From contig NZ_AOME01000064.1 in the NCBI RefSeq assembly GCF_000336935.1, forward strand, positions 1-34,195: 34,195 bases of DNA, written 5' to 3'. Within the stretch, counting starts at the first letter, position 1; every line of letters starts with the position of its first letter. Shown piece after piece: positions 23,718 to 31,807 of this stretch. Made by a program: the position numbers and the translations under genes. The DNA comes from Halococcus salifodinae DSM 8989. GTDB taxonomy: Archaea > Halobacteriota > Halobacteria > Halobacteriales > Halococcaceae. The notes beneath the pieces are model-generated. The model did no database searches and was not told the origin of the DNA. It was given only the letters and a program-made list of their open reading frames with translations.

Positions 23718-24860
23718 CTACCCGTCCGACGAACCAAAGATGATTTGCTCGTAGATTCGATTAGTGCGTTCTGCGACACCTTCCCAAGAGTAATCCCTCT
23801 CAACGAGGTCGTGAGCATTTGTCGCCCACTGTTCTGCGGTGGCGGGATTCGAGAGGGCGTATCGAAGACCGTCCGCGAGTTCGTCCGGAGATTTGGATGG
23901 AACGAGATGGCCCGTCTCTCCATGCTCGACGAACTCCGTGATGCCTTCGACATCACTCGCCACCACTGGCGTTTCGGCTGCCCACGCCTCCAACAACGTC
24001 AGTGGATGCCCCTCCCAGACTGATGGCAGGACGAACAGTCGTGCCCAGCGATAGTAGCGAGGTATCGCCTCGTCCGATACGCGTCCCTCGAAACGAACGC
24101 GGTCACTGACCCCAAGTGTTTCAACGAGGTCATCCAATTCGCTTCGCTTCGGTCCGGAGCCGACGATTACGAGATCTGTTTCCGGGAACTCGTCGCTCAC
24201 TTGCTCGTACGCTTCGATGAGATCACTGACTCGCTTTTTGGGTGCGAGACGACCGAGGAAGAGAATTTCGTCGCGTTGTTCGGTCTCGACATCGAACCGG
24301 TCGATATCAACGCCGTTCGGGACACACGACACATCTGTGTGATGCTCGTTCAACAAACCGATATGCTCAGTGTTGACCGAGATGACGTTGTCGTAATCGA
24401 ATCCGAGCACGAACTGCCGTTCGATTTGGCGTTTGATTGGAGCAAGTGCTGACTCATCACGACCAGTCCCGGAGGTGAGCGCAGTCCCATGAACCGTAAA
24501 GACGGTCGCGGCGTCAGTGAGTGCGCCCGCCGCTCTTGTCGGAACCGCCGGGAGAAACGTATGTCCGTGGACGATATCGAAATCCTCCGAGAGAAGATGC
24601 GGAATCGGCGCTCCCATCGATGCAATGCGACCTCTGGCGTTCCAATATTCCGTTGAGGGTTTAAGACGGTGAAGTCGAACAGCACCGTCTGCAAATGTTT
24701 GTATACCCGTATGAGAGACCCCATCCTTGACTAACGCCCGCGTGTAGATGTCGATAGAGTGATCGAACTCCTCCGCGAGTGTGATCGAGAGTTCCTTGAC
24801 GTGGACTGGTCCACCGCCCGTCCGCGGCCACCAGTCGTCTTGGAGCATGGCGATCCGCAT
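23718..24860 (-). CDS. GT4-family glycosyltransferase (380 aa)
   Basis: A complete GT-B enzyme. MRIAMLQDDWWPRTGGGPVH is the glycine-rich N-terminal start, and FDIVHGHTFLPAVPTRAAGA with TVFTVHGTALTSG covers the acceptor side. VSCVPNGVDIDRF is the linker typical of GT4. EILFLGRLAPKKRVSDLIEA and LVIVGSGPKRSELDDL lead to SVWEGHPLTLLEAWAAETPV with the E-x7-E motif. The C-terminus (YSWEGVAERTNRIYEQII) is usual. It starts 3 nt after the stop of the phosphatase-like gene at 24864-26126 on the same strand, so the two form one operon and probably act on the same glycan. Confidence 0.9.
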   Translation of the reverse strand: MRIAMLQDDWWPRTGGGPVHVKELSITLAEEFDHSIDIYTRALVKDGVSHTGIQTFADGAVRLHRLKPSTEYWNARGRIASMGAPIPHLLSEDFDIVHGHTFLPAVPTRAAGALTDAATVFTVHGTALTSGTGRDESALAPIKRQIERQFVLGFDYDNVISVNTEHIGLLNEHHTDVSCVPNGVDIDRFDVETEQRDEILFLGRLAPKKRVSDLIEAYEQVSDEFPETDLVIVGSGPKRSELDDLVETLGVSDRVRFEGRVSDEAIPRYYRWARLFVLPSVWEGHPLTLLEAWAAETPVVASDVEGITEFVEHGETGHLVPSKSPDELADGLRYALSNPATAEQWATNAHDLVERDYSWEGVAERTNRIYEQIIFGSSDG

Positions 24861-24863
24861 CGG

Positions 24864-26126
24864 CTACTCCTTATACCCTAATGCACTCAGTCGCCGTTCG
24901 ATCTCGTCGTCGGCCGTTGCACTCGCTTCGCTCTGTGTCCCGTTCTCGCGTCGAATCCGACGTTCGACGTGCGAATCGAGTGCGCTGCGCAGCGAGCGCT
25001 CGGTTGCCCCGACAAACTCAACCGCATCGGTTTGTCGGTCCCGCTCGCAGAAACAGCTCCCCGTCTCGGCCCGGAGGGCGTACCGTCGCAGATGAGCATC
25101 CTCGTCCTCCCTACGCGCCTGCTGGAACACCGACCGCTCGCCAGCGGGCGGATCGAGCAACGATGCCCGCTCCGACGGTATCTCCATCTCCAGTTCGTCC
25201 TCGATCGTTGCCACGATGTCGAGCGTGCTCACCGGCGTCGACACCACCTCACCGGTTCCGCCGGGCGGGCGCACCAACAGTGGCACGTGCGTCAACTCTT
25301 CGTGGAGGTAGCGTGGATGTTCGTAGTAGCCGTGCTCGCCGAAAGCGTCGCCGTGGTCGGCCGTCACGATCACCAGCGAGCGCTCCAGCACATCGCGCTC
25401 GCGGAGCGCATCGAGAAACGCCCCGATCTGCGCGTCATTGTACCGAATCTCGGCGTCGTAGAGGTCGATCAACTGCTCGCGCTCGTCGTCGGTGATCGAG
25501 TCCGGGTCCGCTATCGCCCGCTGGTAGAGCGACTGTGCATCCTTATCGGACACCGGCCGATCGAGATACGTCCGGGCGTACTCGGCGGGTGGCTCGTACG
25601 GACCGTGAGTGTCCATATAGTGGTTCCACAGGAAGAACGGCTGGCCCTCCGCAAGCGAGTCGATCCAGTCGAGCGACCGCTCGTTGATCTCCGTGGCACG
25701 AGCGTAGTGGCGATTCCGGAGCTTGTCGAGCGCCCGCTGGGCGAGTGCCACGAGCCGGTGCTGGCCGAGGTGGAGGTCGTCGTCGAACGTATCGAACCCG
25801 CGATCGAAACCGTACGCCCGGGAGACGAACGGGTTCGAATGGAACCCTCCGGTCGCAAACCCTTCCTCCGAAAGCGTCGTCGCGACTGTCTCGGTGGCGA
25901 GCCGATAGTTTTCGTCGACGGCGACATCCGGATACTCGCCGGTGAGTAGCGCCGGTACTGCCTCGCGCGTGTGCGAACTCGCGCTGTAGGCGCGGGTGAA
26001 TCGAAGCGACTCCGCCGCGAGGTCGTCAAGTACGGGCGAGGTCGTCCGCTGGTAGCCATAGCAGGAGAGATGATCCGCACGCAGCGCGTCGGCCGACAAC
26101 AGAATCACGTGCTCCCACTCACTCAT
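24864..26126 (-). CDS. Sulfatase-like alkaline phosphatase superfamily enzyme (420 aa)
   Basis: MSEWEHVILLSADALRADHL carries metal ligand D13. SSHTREAVPALLTGEYPD has T53 at the nucleophile position, close to the motif in the 17161-18594 product. HYMDTHGPYEPP gives H174. VIVTADHGDAFGEHGYYEHP gives D257, H258, H265 and H270. The C-terminal part is shorter than usual but keeps a basic helix before the shared tail RLSALGYKE. No signal peptide is visible. It is the first gene of a two-gene operon with the GT4 at 23718-24860 and is divergent from the GT4 at 26550. Sulfate-ester hydrolysis is unlikely without Cys or Ser; transfer or hydrolysis of a phospho group is an inference. Confidence 0.85.
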   Translation of the reverse strand: MSEWEHVILLSADALRADHLSCYGYQRTTSPVLDDLAAESLRFTRAYSASSHTREAVPALLTGEYPDVAVDENYRLATETVATTLSEEGFATGGFHSNPFVSRAYGFDRGFDTFDDDLHLGQHRLVALAQRALDKLRNRHYARATEINERSLDWIDSLAEGQPFFLWNHYMDTHGPYEPPAEYARTYLDRPVSDKDAQSLYQRAIADPDSITDDEREQLIDLYDAEIRYNDAQIGAFLDALRERDVLERSLVIVTADHGDAFGEHGYYEHPRYLHEELTHVPLLVRPPGGTGEVVSTPVSTLDIVATIEDELEMEIPSERASLLDPPAGERSVFQQARREDEDAHLRRYALRAETGSCFCERDRQTDAVEFVGATERSLRSALDSHVERRIRRENGTQSEASATADDEIERRLSALGYKE

Positions 26127-26225
26127 TACCGAACGAACTCCGGAGGGCGTCTTAGTGTCTTTGTTTCACGGTCGTCAGGAAGATATCCGCGTTCACCGTC
26201 CAAGGGAAGGTGCAGCGCATACGTA

Positions 26226-26549
26226 TGCCCTACGGGAATACGATGGCGATCGGAGACAACGCATTGAGGCGATCAAACGTGAGTCGTACATCGAATCAAT
26301 TCATCCGAGGTGTGGATTCACAGCAGAACGCGATCGTCGACGCCCAGCTCGTTGCCGCCCAGAACGCGAACACCTCGGCCGCCCACCAACAGCGCGTCCG
26401 CGACGTCGCGGCGGCGATCATCGAAGACCGTGACGCCGACGCGATCGGTCCGACTGAATCGGACGCGATCCGACATCCGACACTCGTTTCTGACACGCTG
26501 TACGGGCCGGATCGAAAAACGATTACCGCTGTCCTGCGGATACAGCCGC
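26226..26549 (+). pseudogene. Possible coding remnant before the GT4 gene
   Basis: The frame from the ATG at 26226 reads DAQLVAAQNANTSAAHQQRV then RDVAAAIIEDRDADAIGPTE and has GC-rich third positions like a real gene. It is not stopped at the GT4 start but continues to 26707 in a frame that there becomes an Arg-rich shadow of the GT4 gene. A gene that lost its natural end, perhaps by a frameshift, would explain this. I do not recognise the product. Confidence 0.3.
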
Positions 26550-27704
26550 GTGAGAATCGCGTTCGTCTCGAACGTCGTGCATCCGTTCGTCAAAGGCGGT
26601 GCGCAAAAGCGCATCCACGAGATCGGCACCCGACTCGCTGCCGACGGCCACGAGGTCACCGTCTACGGTCGCCAGTTCTGGGACGGTCCCGACGAAATCA
26701 CCCATGAGGGTCTTACCCTCCGTGCGGTCGCGCCCGCGGCCGACCTCTACACCGACGATCGGCGCTCGATCACCGAGGCGATCGACTTCGCCGCCCGACT
26801 CGCGCGCCCGCTCCACCAACGGCTCGCCGCAAACGACCACGATCTCGTGGTCGCCTCCGTCTTTCCGTACTTCCCGGTGCTCGCTTCAAAGCTCGCGGCG
26901 CTCGGCACCAACACACCGCTGGTGACGACGTGGCACGAGGTCTGGCGCGATTACTGGGAGTCGTACCTCGGCGGCGCGGCTCCCTTCGGCAAGGCGATCG
27001 AATACGTCACTGCCCGCCTCCCCCAGCAACCGATCGCCGTCTCGGGGATCACCGCTGACCGCCTCGCCGAGATCGGTCCCTCGCGAGAGTCCATCGATGT
27101 GGTTCCAAACGGGATCGACATTGAGCGCATCCAGTCCGCACCGCTGCCCGAAGCTCACGGCTACGCTTCCTACGATATCCTGTTCGCCGGCCGGTTGATC
27201 GAAGACAAAAACGTCGCGCTACTGCTCGATGCGTTCGATGCGGTGGCCGATCGCACCGACGCAACGCTTGGGATCATCGGTGACGGACCGGAAGCCGAGC
27301 GGCTCCAGCAGCAGGCCCAACGGCTGGATCATGCGGACCGGATCGACTTTCTCGGGTTCTTGGACGAATACGATCACGTTCTCGGATATATGCGTGGAGC
27401 ACGCGTGTTCGCCTCGCCGTCGACTCGCGAGGGCTTCGGGATCACCTGTGCCGAGGCAATGGCCGCCGACTGTACTGTGATCGCCGCCGACCACCCCGAA
27501 TCCGCCGCGAGCGAAGTCCTCGGCGATGCTGGAATGCTGGTCCAGCCCGAGAGAGCCGCGCTTGCCACGGCGCTTGGAGAAGCACTCGCTGGCGAGCGGC
27601 CGATCTCAAACCCACAAGAGCGTGCAGCCGAGTACGACTGGGAATCAGTCGCCATCCGGGCCGAGACAACCTATGAGAAAGCACTGCAACAGCACACTGA
27701 TTGA
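26550..27704 (+). CDS. GT4-family glycosyltransferase (384 aa)
   Basis: The protein begins at a GTG (26550) as MRIAFVSNVVHPFVKGGAQKRIHEIG, the canonical glycine-rich start of GT4 enzymes. An upstream ATG-initiated reading of the same frame adds an unlikely Arg/Ser-rich stretch. THEVWRDYWESYLGGAAPFG, IDVVPNGIDIERI, YDILFAGRLIEDKNVALLLD and LGIIGDGPEAERLQ follow in order. STREGFGITCAEAMAADCTV supplies the E-x7-E donor motif. The length is normal. It stands alone at the end of the glycan island, divergent from the phosphatase-like gene at 24864-26126 and convergent with the small regulator gene at 27730-27984. Confidence 0.88.
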   Translation: MRIAFVSNVVHPFVKGGAQKRIHEIGTRLAADGHEVTVYGRQFWDGPDEITHEGLTLRAVAPAADLYTDDRRSITEAIDFAARLARPLHQRLAANDHDLVVASVFPYFPVLASKLAALGTNTPLVTTWHEVWRDYWESYLGGAAPFGKAIEYVTARLPQQPIAVSGITADRLAEIGPSRESIDVVPNGIDIERIQSAPLPEAHGYASYDILFAGRLIEDKNVALLLDAFDAVADRTDATLGIIGDGPEAERLQQQAQRLDHADRIDFLGFLDEYDHVLGYMRGARVFASPSTREGFGITCAEAMAADCTVIAADHPESAASEVLGDAGMLVQPERAALATALGEALAGERPISNPQERAAEYDWESVAIRAETTYEKALQQHTD

Positions 27705-27729
27705 AACAGTACAAATCTGAGTCCGCGTT

Positions 27730-27984
27730 TCAGCTGTGGGTCGTGGAGTGATCGGTCACTTCATTCTGGCCTTTTTGCGTTATCTCGTACAAGGCAGTCC
27801 CATCATGTATTTTCTCTATATATTCGCCCATATGAAGCGCTTCGAGTCGGCGCTGGATTTGACTGCGCGTGTGCGGTGTTGCGTCAATCAGATACCCTTG
27901 GGTGGCGCGTCCTTCAGCGAGCATTTGTAGGATGGCACGATCAATCCGATTCAGTTCGGCCACGTCTGTTGTACTCGTTGCCAT
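27730..27984 (-). CDS. Small winged-helix regulator (84 aa)
   Basis: A single winged-helix domain fills the protein: LNRIDRAILQMLAEGRATQG, YLIDATPHTRSQIQRRLEAL as the recognition helix region, and YIEKIHDGTALYEITQKGQ as the wing. Such short proteins are common repressors in haloarchaeal viruses and plasmids. The ATG at 27984 has a TATA-like tattaat on the plus strand at 28012-28018, about 30 nt upstream, so it is probably leaderless. The gene is divergent from the operon beginning at 28164 and is the best candidate for its regulator. The 9-nt palindrome-like repeats at 28029-28054 lie between them. Confidence 0.78.
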   Translation of the reverse strand: MATSTTDVAELNRIDRAILQMLAEGRATQGYLIDATPHTRSQIQRRLEALHMGEYIEKIHDGTALYEITQKGQNEVTDHSTTHS

Positions 27985-28028
27985 TCTATTGGCAAATAGG
28001 TGACGCGGTCGTATTAATGTTCATCATT

Positions 28029-28054
28029 GCGTGCAGTATAGCGTGCATAATGCA
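28029..28054. promoter_or_regulatory. Repeat and palindrome in the divergent control region
   Basis: gcgtgca occurs twice (from 28029 and from 28041 with one-base offset in the surrounding sequence), and TGCAT-A-ATGCA (28044-28054) is a perfect 11-nt palindrome. They sit between the winged-helix gene and the rightward operon and could be the binding site of the regulator. Confidence 0.4.
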
Positions 28055-28089
28055 TACATTGAAGTGAGCGGAGAGTATAGACGCAGCTA

Positions 28090-28151
28090 AGAAGCGCGGA
28101 TCGCCTGAAGAAAGTCTTCGGGCCAGCGCTAGGACGCTGACCCGCGCTTCT
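28090..28151 (+). ncRNA. Predicted three-way-junction RNA in the operon leader
   Basis: The outer stem is a perfect 10-bp pairing: AGAAGCGCGG (28090-28099) with CCGCGCTTCT (28142-28151). It encloses two hairpins. CCTGAAG (28104-28110) pairs with CTTCGGG (28116-28122) around a 5-nt loop with one G-U pair. CAGCG (28124-28128) pairs with CGCTG (28135-28139) around a 6-nt loop. The junction strands are 4, 1 and 2 nt. The structure ends 12 nt before the ATG at 28164, right at the ribosome binding site, so it could control translation. The family is unknown; hammerhead core sequences are absent. Confidence 0.55.
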
Positions 28152-28152
28152 C

Positions 28153-28157
28153 AGGAG
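28153..28157 (+). promoter_or_regulatory. Strong Shine-Dalgarno sequence (AGGAG)
   Basis: AGGAG ends 6 nt before the ATG at 28164. Many genes in this window look leaderless, so a good SD here points to a transcript with a 5' leader, consistent with the structured element immediately upstream. Confidence 0.55.
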
Positions 28158-28163
28158 AGAAGC

Positions 28164-28280
28164 ATGTCACAATGCGAACCCGCCGCTATTGAATCCAGCG
28201 GCAGCGACCGACGTATCGATACAATCTCAAACGACGGACTGGCGCTCCAGACGCCATCCAGTCGGAGGGGCAGCCAGTGA
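28164..28280 (+). CDS. Very small ORF (38 aa), first gene of the operon
   Basis: The ORF begins MSQCEPAAIESSGSDRRIDT and ends PSSRRGSQ. It is supported by the SD sequence 6 nt upstream and by its stop codon overlapping the next start codon (GTGA at 28277-28280). The protein is hydrophilic with one Cys and has no recognisable domain. It may be a leader peptide that couples translation of the downstream genes to the RNA structure, or a short protein in its own right. Confidence 0.5.
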   Translation: MSQCEPAAIESSGSDRRIDTISNDGLALQTPSSRRGSQ

Positions 28281-28441
28281 CCCTGCAGTACCACTGCGAT
28301 ACCTACGATCTCACGATCACGAGCCAGTCCTCCGGCGATAGCAGTGCGTTCGAGGCCGACGAGTACCAATGCTGTGAGCGTACCGACCCACTCGTCCACG
28401 AGGAGACGACGGGCACGACGCTGTCGGGGTGTCTACGATGA
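28277..28441 (+). CDS. Small Cys-containing ORF (54 aa)
   Basis: Starting at a GTG that overlaps the previous stop, the ORF reads MTLQYHCDTYDLTITSQSSG and ends LSGCLR. It has four Cys residues, including an adjacent CC (EYQCCERTD), so metal binding is possible but unproven. Its stop overlaps the next start as ATGA. The overlap on both sides supports the ORF being translated. No family is recognised. Confidence 0.5.
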   Translation: MTLQYHCDTYDLTITSQSSGDSSAFEADEYQCCERTDPLVHEETTGTTLSGCLR

Positions 28442-28821
28442 CGGCCCGCAACGCCGACCACGTCATCACGACCATCTCGACCACCCCACAGCAGGCACTG
28501 TCGGGCACGGCGATCGGCACCGGCTCATTCGCGCAGTGTGCATCGTGTCAGTGCTCGACCGGCGAGGGAAGCACCGTCGCACTGCGGGCCCATCGCTTCA
28601 CCGACGAGGCCCGCTGGACCACCACCACGATCCACTGTTCGCGCTGTCTGTCCGAGCACGGCACGATCACTACGCCCACCACGGGTGCATACGAGATCGT
28701 CGTCGCCGGCCGACTGACACTGCGGGGTGACGCCGCGACCCAGAGCCACCGCCTCGTCTTCACCGCCGACGAGGGCCCCGCGGCCGTACTCGATTACAGC
28801 GGCCCCGACGACGGCCGCTGA
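28438..28821 (+). CDS. Small zinc-ribbon-like protein (127 aa)
   Basis: The ATG at 28438 overlaps the previous stop by 4 nt. Two Cys clusters 44 residues apart, FAQCASCQCSTGEG and TTIHCSRCLSEHG, look like the halves of a zinc-binding ribbon. The rest is beta-rich (AYEIVVAGRLTLRGDAATQ and RLVFTADEGPAAVLDYSG). Such small zinc-finger genes are common on haloarchaeal plasmids, where their roles are mostly unknown. The next gene starts 3 nt after its stop, so it belongs to the same operon. Confidence 0.65.
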   Translation: MTARNADHVITTISTTPQQALSGTAIGTGSFAQCASCQCSTGEGSTVALRAHRFTDEARWTTTTIHCSRCLSEHGTITTPTTGAYEIVVAGRLTLRGDAATQSHRLVFTADEGPAAVLDYSGPDDGR

Positions 28822-28824
28822 CCG

Positions 28825-31806
28825 GTGGGCGTCTCGCTCGTCGCGCCCGGCAGGAGCCCCAGCCACCGCTCATCAGCACCGCCCACCGTCCGTTCGGTGG
28901 GACCACGCGCCAGCGAGTGGCTGCCCGACCTGCAGGAGGCGTTGCTCCCGACGGCCGTCCGGACGGTCCGCGAGCTCGCACACGCCTACGATCCACGAAT
29001 CCTGCGCGACGAGCGCCCACGACTGTTCGCCCGCGAAGTACTCCACCAGCAGTACGACGTCGGGACATGGCGCAGTAGCTACCCCGAAGCGATCACGCGA
29101 TACACGCTGCGCTACAGTGACCACGATCCCAACAGGCTCAACGAGCACGAACAGAAAAAGTACGATGCGCTCAAAACCGACCTTACCACCGTCGGCACCG
29201 GCCGGGATGCGGTGAACTCCGGGCTCGACATGGTGGAGGAGACAGTCGTCCCCCTTCTTCAACAAGCCCGTCCCCAGCCCACGGTCGTACTCGTCCTCGA
29301 CGGGCCAGCGTGGACGGCCGTCGCCGATGAGCGCACCGCCGCCCGCGCACTCGATACGATCGCACTATTCAGCGAGGTCTGTGAACTGCACCTCGTCTGT
29401 TCGCCACGCCTCAGACAGCATCTCGACCGCCATCATCCCGAGTGGTGTGACGAGCATCTCGATCTTACTCGCTCACGGGATGGGTGGGGGCAAACAGTCC
29501 CCGGTGCGACGAGCGAACGGACACGCAACGAGGCATGGGCAACGGTCTCTCAGTTCGATCCCGACGGCGGTCGACTCACGATCCTCGAAGCACTGTCGTC
29601 CGACAGCGATCGCACAGTCCGCGAGCTCAAAGCCGACCCGGAACTCGCACTTGCAGACGGCACGATCGATCGGTACGTCCGCGAACTCGCCGACGACCAC
29701 AACCTCGTCGCGATCGACAGCCGGCCGACGTCAAACCACGTCACACTCACCGAAACCGGCACAGCGGCCACAGCGCTGCTCGGGCCTGACGGACGGCCCC
29801 ACCATCCCGATCAATCCCGGTTCGCAAGCGATCGTACGCGCACCCATCACGACCCAACAAGTGTAGTGTGTCGTGCCGACCGTGACGAGGAGTCCCCCAC
29901 CACGACCGACGACAGCACCGCCGCCGACCACACCGACGACACAGCCCCGGCCACTCCTTCCCACTCGTCGTCGGCGTCGGCGGTCCCTGAGAGCGCACCC
30001 ACCGCCGAAGAGTGGCTCGCAGACACCGACAGAGCCGACGAGAACGGCTACGTGCAGTGGCTCGACGGGCCCGACAATCGTCTCGACGCGTGGACCATGC
30101 ACGAACGCCTCCGTGCCGGACAACGCTGTGCGGGCGTCACGGTCGTCGACGATCCGACCCAGCCGTTCGACGACGGCGAAGTGAGCTACATCAGCTGTTT
30201 CGACGATCACGCCCAGGTCGTCGTCCAGTGGGGTGGGGCCCTCCCCACCCTGGTACGGATCACGAGCGCCTTACTCAGCGAGCGGATGTTCGAGACGGTA
30301 CTCACACCAGCCACCGTCGGCGATGATCTCGACGCGCTGTACGATGGCACACTCGACAGTGCAATCGACGACGTCCTTCGCCTCGGCGCACAGGTCGGCT
30401 GGTTCAGCGAGGACGAACACGACTACGAGGGCCTGCGCGAGCGTTACGGTGCGGTCCGTCGCCGGCTCCTCGCACGGCTGAGTACCCTCGATCGCGACGA
30501 CACCGACGCCTGGAACGAACTCTGTCGGGACGCCCACGGCCTGCTCGCATCGGCGACCCAGCTCTACCATGCCAGCGATATCGATCTCACGATCCACATC
30601 CGTGTCCCCGACACCGCCACGCTCCGAGCGGGCACACAGCGCCATCAAGAGTTCTGTGACTTCTTCAAACATACCGTGCCGAAAAACGCCGTCTACGGCG
30701 TCCATTCTGCCTATCGACTGCTGTACGAACAGCGCGTCGATAAGCTCAAACACCGTCTGAGCTACGCGTTCGACGACGACCCGACGGCCGAACTCACCGC
30801 CTCATGGGTGGTCTCCGGGCCGACCGCGACCACGTTCCGTGAGGATATCGAGTCAGCCATCGCAACGAACGCAAGCGACGTTCGCGAGGTCATCCAAAAG
30901 GGCACCAGACGCGGTGTCGGCTTCGAGATTCCGGTCGTCGAGGGCAACAGCTACGCCGCCCTCCGAGGAGTACTCGACCGACAAGCGGATCGGAAGGGGT
31001 TCACCCTCAAACCCGCTGCCCGGCGCAACATCATCCGCCTAGCCACGGCAACACTCGGGACGGAACCGGGGCGCTGTTCGCCGTATGCACTCGCCGAAGC
31101 GTTGCTCGCGATGGCGCGTGCCCACCCGACGGCGACACTTGCGCCCACAGACGTCGCGTATGGGCTCACGCAGCTGCCCGCCGAGCGACTCGTCCCCTCG
31201 CTGCCGCCGACGATGCAGTCGGTCCTCAAGACGCTGCTCGTCGCCGACGACCCGCTCGGGCGGTCGACGATCGCCGCCCGCGCAGGCATCTCTACAGCGT
31301 CCTATGACCGCAACATCGACGAACTGGCGGCACTCGAGATGGTTGAGGCCACGGGCAACGGCGGCCACAGAAAATGGCAGGCGTGGGCCATTCCGTGGTG
31401 GTCGCCGATATCCGAGAGCGACACGCCACGAACGGCCGAAAGTGACGACAACGCGGTCGCCCGGCCGACTCGCTGGGACGATACAATCTATCGAATCGTA
31501 TGCGCCCTCGATTGTGACTACGACGATGAGCTGTTCACCCAGCCGATCGATGTCGACGAGGTGTTTGCGACACTGCCGCGACTGGACCGGTGGCGCGGGT
31601 TCATCGAGGCCCACTACGGCCGAGGCGCAGCCAGCCCGATCGCTGAGACAGACAGCGACAGCAATAGCGATCGCCAGTCAGCAGACGGGCCGATTGACAC
31701 CAATCGCACCGTCGAGATCGGAGCGCGCCCTGAAACGAACAGCCCCAACGGGACACAGCTCACGATCACACACTCCGACGATCCAGGGTCAGTTTCTCCG
31801 CCCTAG
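28825..31806 (+). CDS. Large two-HTH protein of plasmid type (993 aa)
   Basis: The protein starts with a GTG 3 nt after the preceding stop. Residues ~135-220 look like an alpha/beta domain (PTVVLVLDGPAWTAVADER, CELHLVCSPRLRQHLDRHHP). A winged HTH follows at ~245-315 (LTILEALSSDSDRTVREL, then ADGTIDRYVRELADDHNL). A low-complexity Thr/Asp/Ser linker spans ~340-395. The middle (~395-680) has no recognised motif. KGFTLKPAARRNIIRLATAT then looks like an AAA-lid-type helical bundle. A second winged HTH lies at ~790-860 (STIAARAGISTASYDRNIDE). The C-terminus is disordered. It probably binds DNA for a plasmid or integrative element. The function is unknown. No catalytic signature was seen. Confidence 0.75.
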   Translation: MGVSLVAPGRSPSHRSSAPPTVRSVGPRASEWLPDLQEALLPTAVRTVRELAHAYDPRILRDERPRLFAREVLHQQYDVGTWRSSYPEAITRYTLRYSDHDPNRLNEHEQKKYDALKTDLTTVGTGRDAVNSGLDMVEETVVPLLQQARPQPTVVLVLDGPAWTAVADERTAARALDTIALFSEVCELHLVCSPRLRQHLDRHHPEWCDEHLDLTRSRDGWGQTVPGATSERTRNEAWATVSQFDPDGGRLTILEALSSDSDRTVRELKADPELALADGTIDRYVRELADDHNLVAIDSRPTSNHVTLTETGTAATALLGPDGRPHHPDQSRFASDRTRTHHDPTSVVCRADRDEESPTTTDDSTAADHTDDTAPATPSHSSSASAVPESAPTAEEWLADTDRADENGYVQWLDGPDNRLDAWTMHERLRAGQRCAGVTVVDDPTQPFDDGEVSYISCFDDHAQVVVQWGGALPTLVRITSALLSERMFETVLTPATVGDDLDALYDGTLDSAIDDVLRLGAQVGWFSEDEHDYEGLRERYGAVRRRLLARLSTLDRDDTDAWNELCRDAHGLLASATQLYHASDIDLTIHIRVPDTATLRAGTQRHQEFCDFFKHTVPKNAVYGVHSAYRLLYEQRVDKLKHRLSYAFDDDPTAELTASWVVSGPTATTFREDIESAIATNASDVREVIQKGTRRGVGFEIPVVEGNSYAALRGVLDRQADRKGFTLKPAARRNIIRLATATLGTEPGRCSPYALAEALLAMARAHPTATLAPTDVAYGLTQLPAERLVPSLPPTMQSVLKTLLVADDPLGRSTIAARAGISTASYDRNIDELAALEMVEATGNGGHRKWQAWAIPWWSPISESDTPRTAESDDNAVARPTRWDDTIYRIVCALDCDYDDELFTQPIDVDEVFATLPRLDRWRGFIEAHYGRGAASPIAETDSDSNSDRQSADGPIDTNRTVEIGARPETNSPNGTQLTITHSDDPGSVSPP

Positions 31807-31807
31807 G

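Noticed and set aside
24969-25949. 326-codon plus-strand frame opposite the phosphatase-like gene
   Set aside because: Antisense shadow with low-complexity Arg/Val content; the minus-strand enzyme has clear catalytic motifs.
28090-28151. Hammerhead ribozyme
   Set aside because: The three-way junction lacks the conserved CUGAUGA and GAAA core strands.
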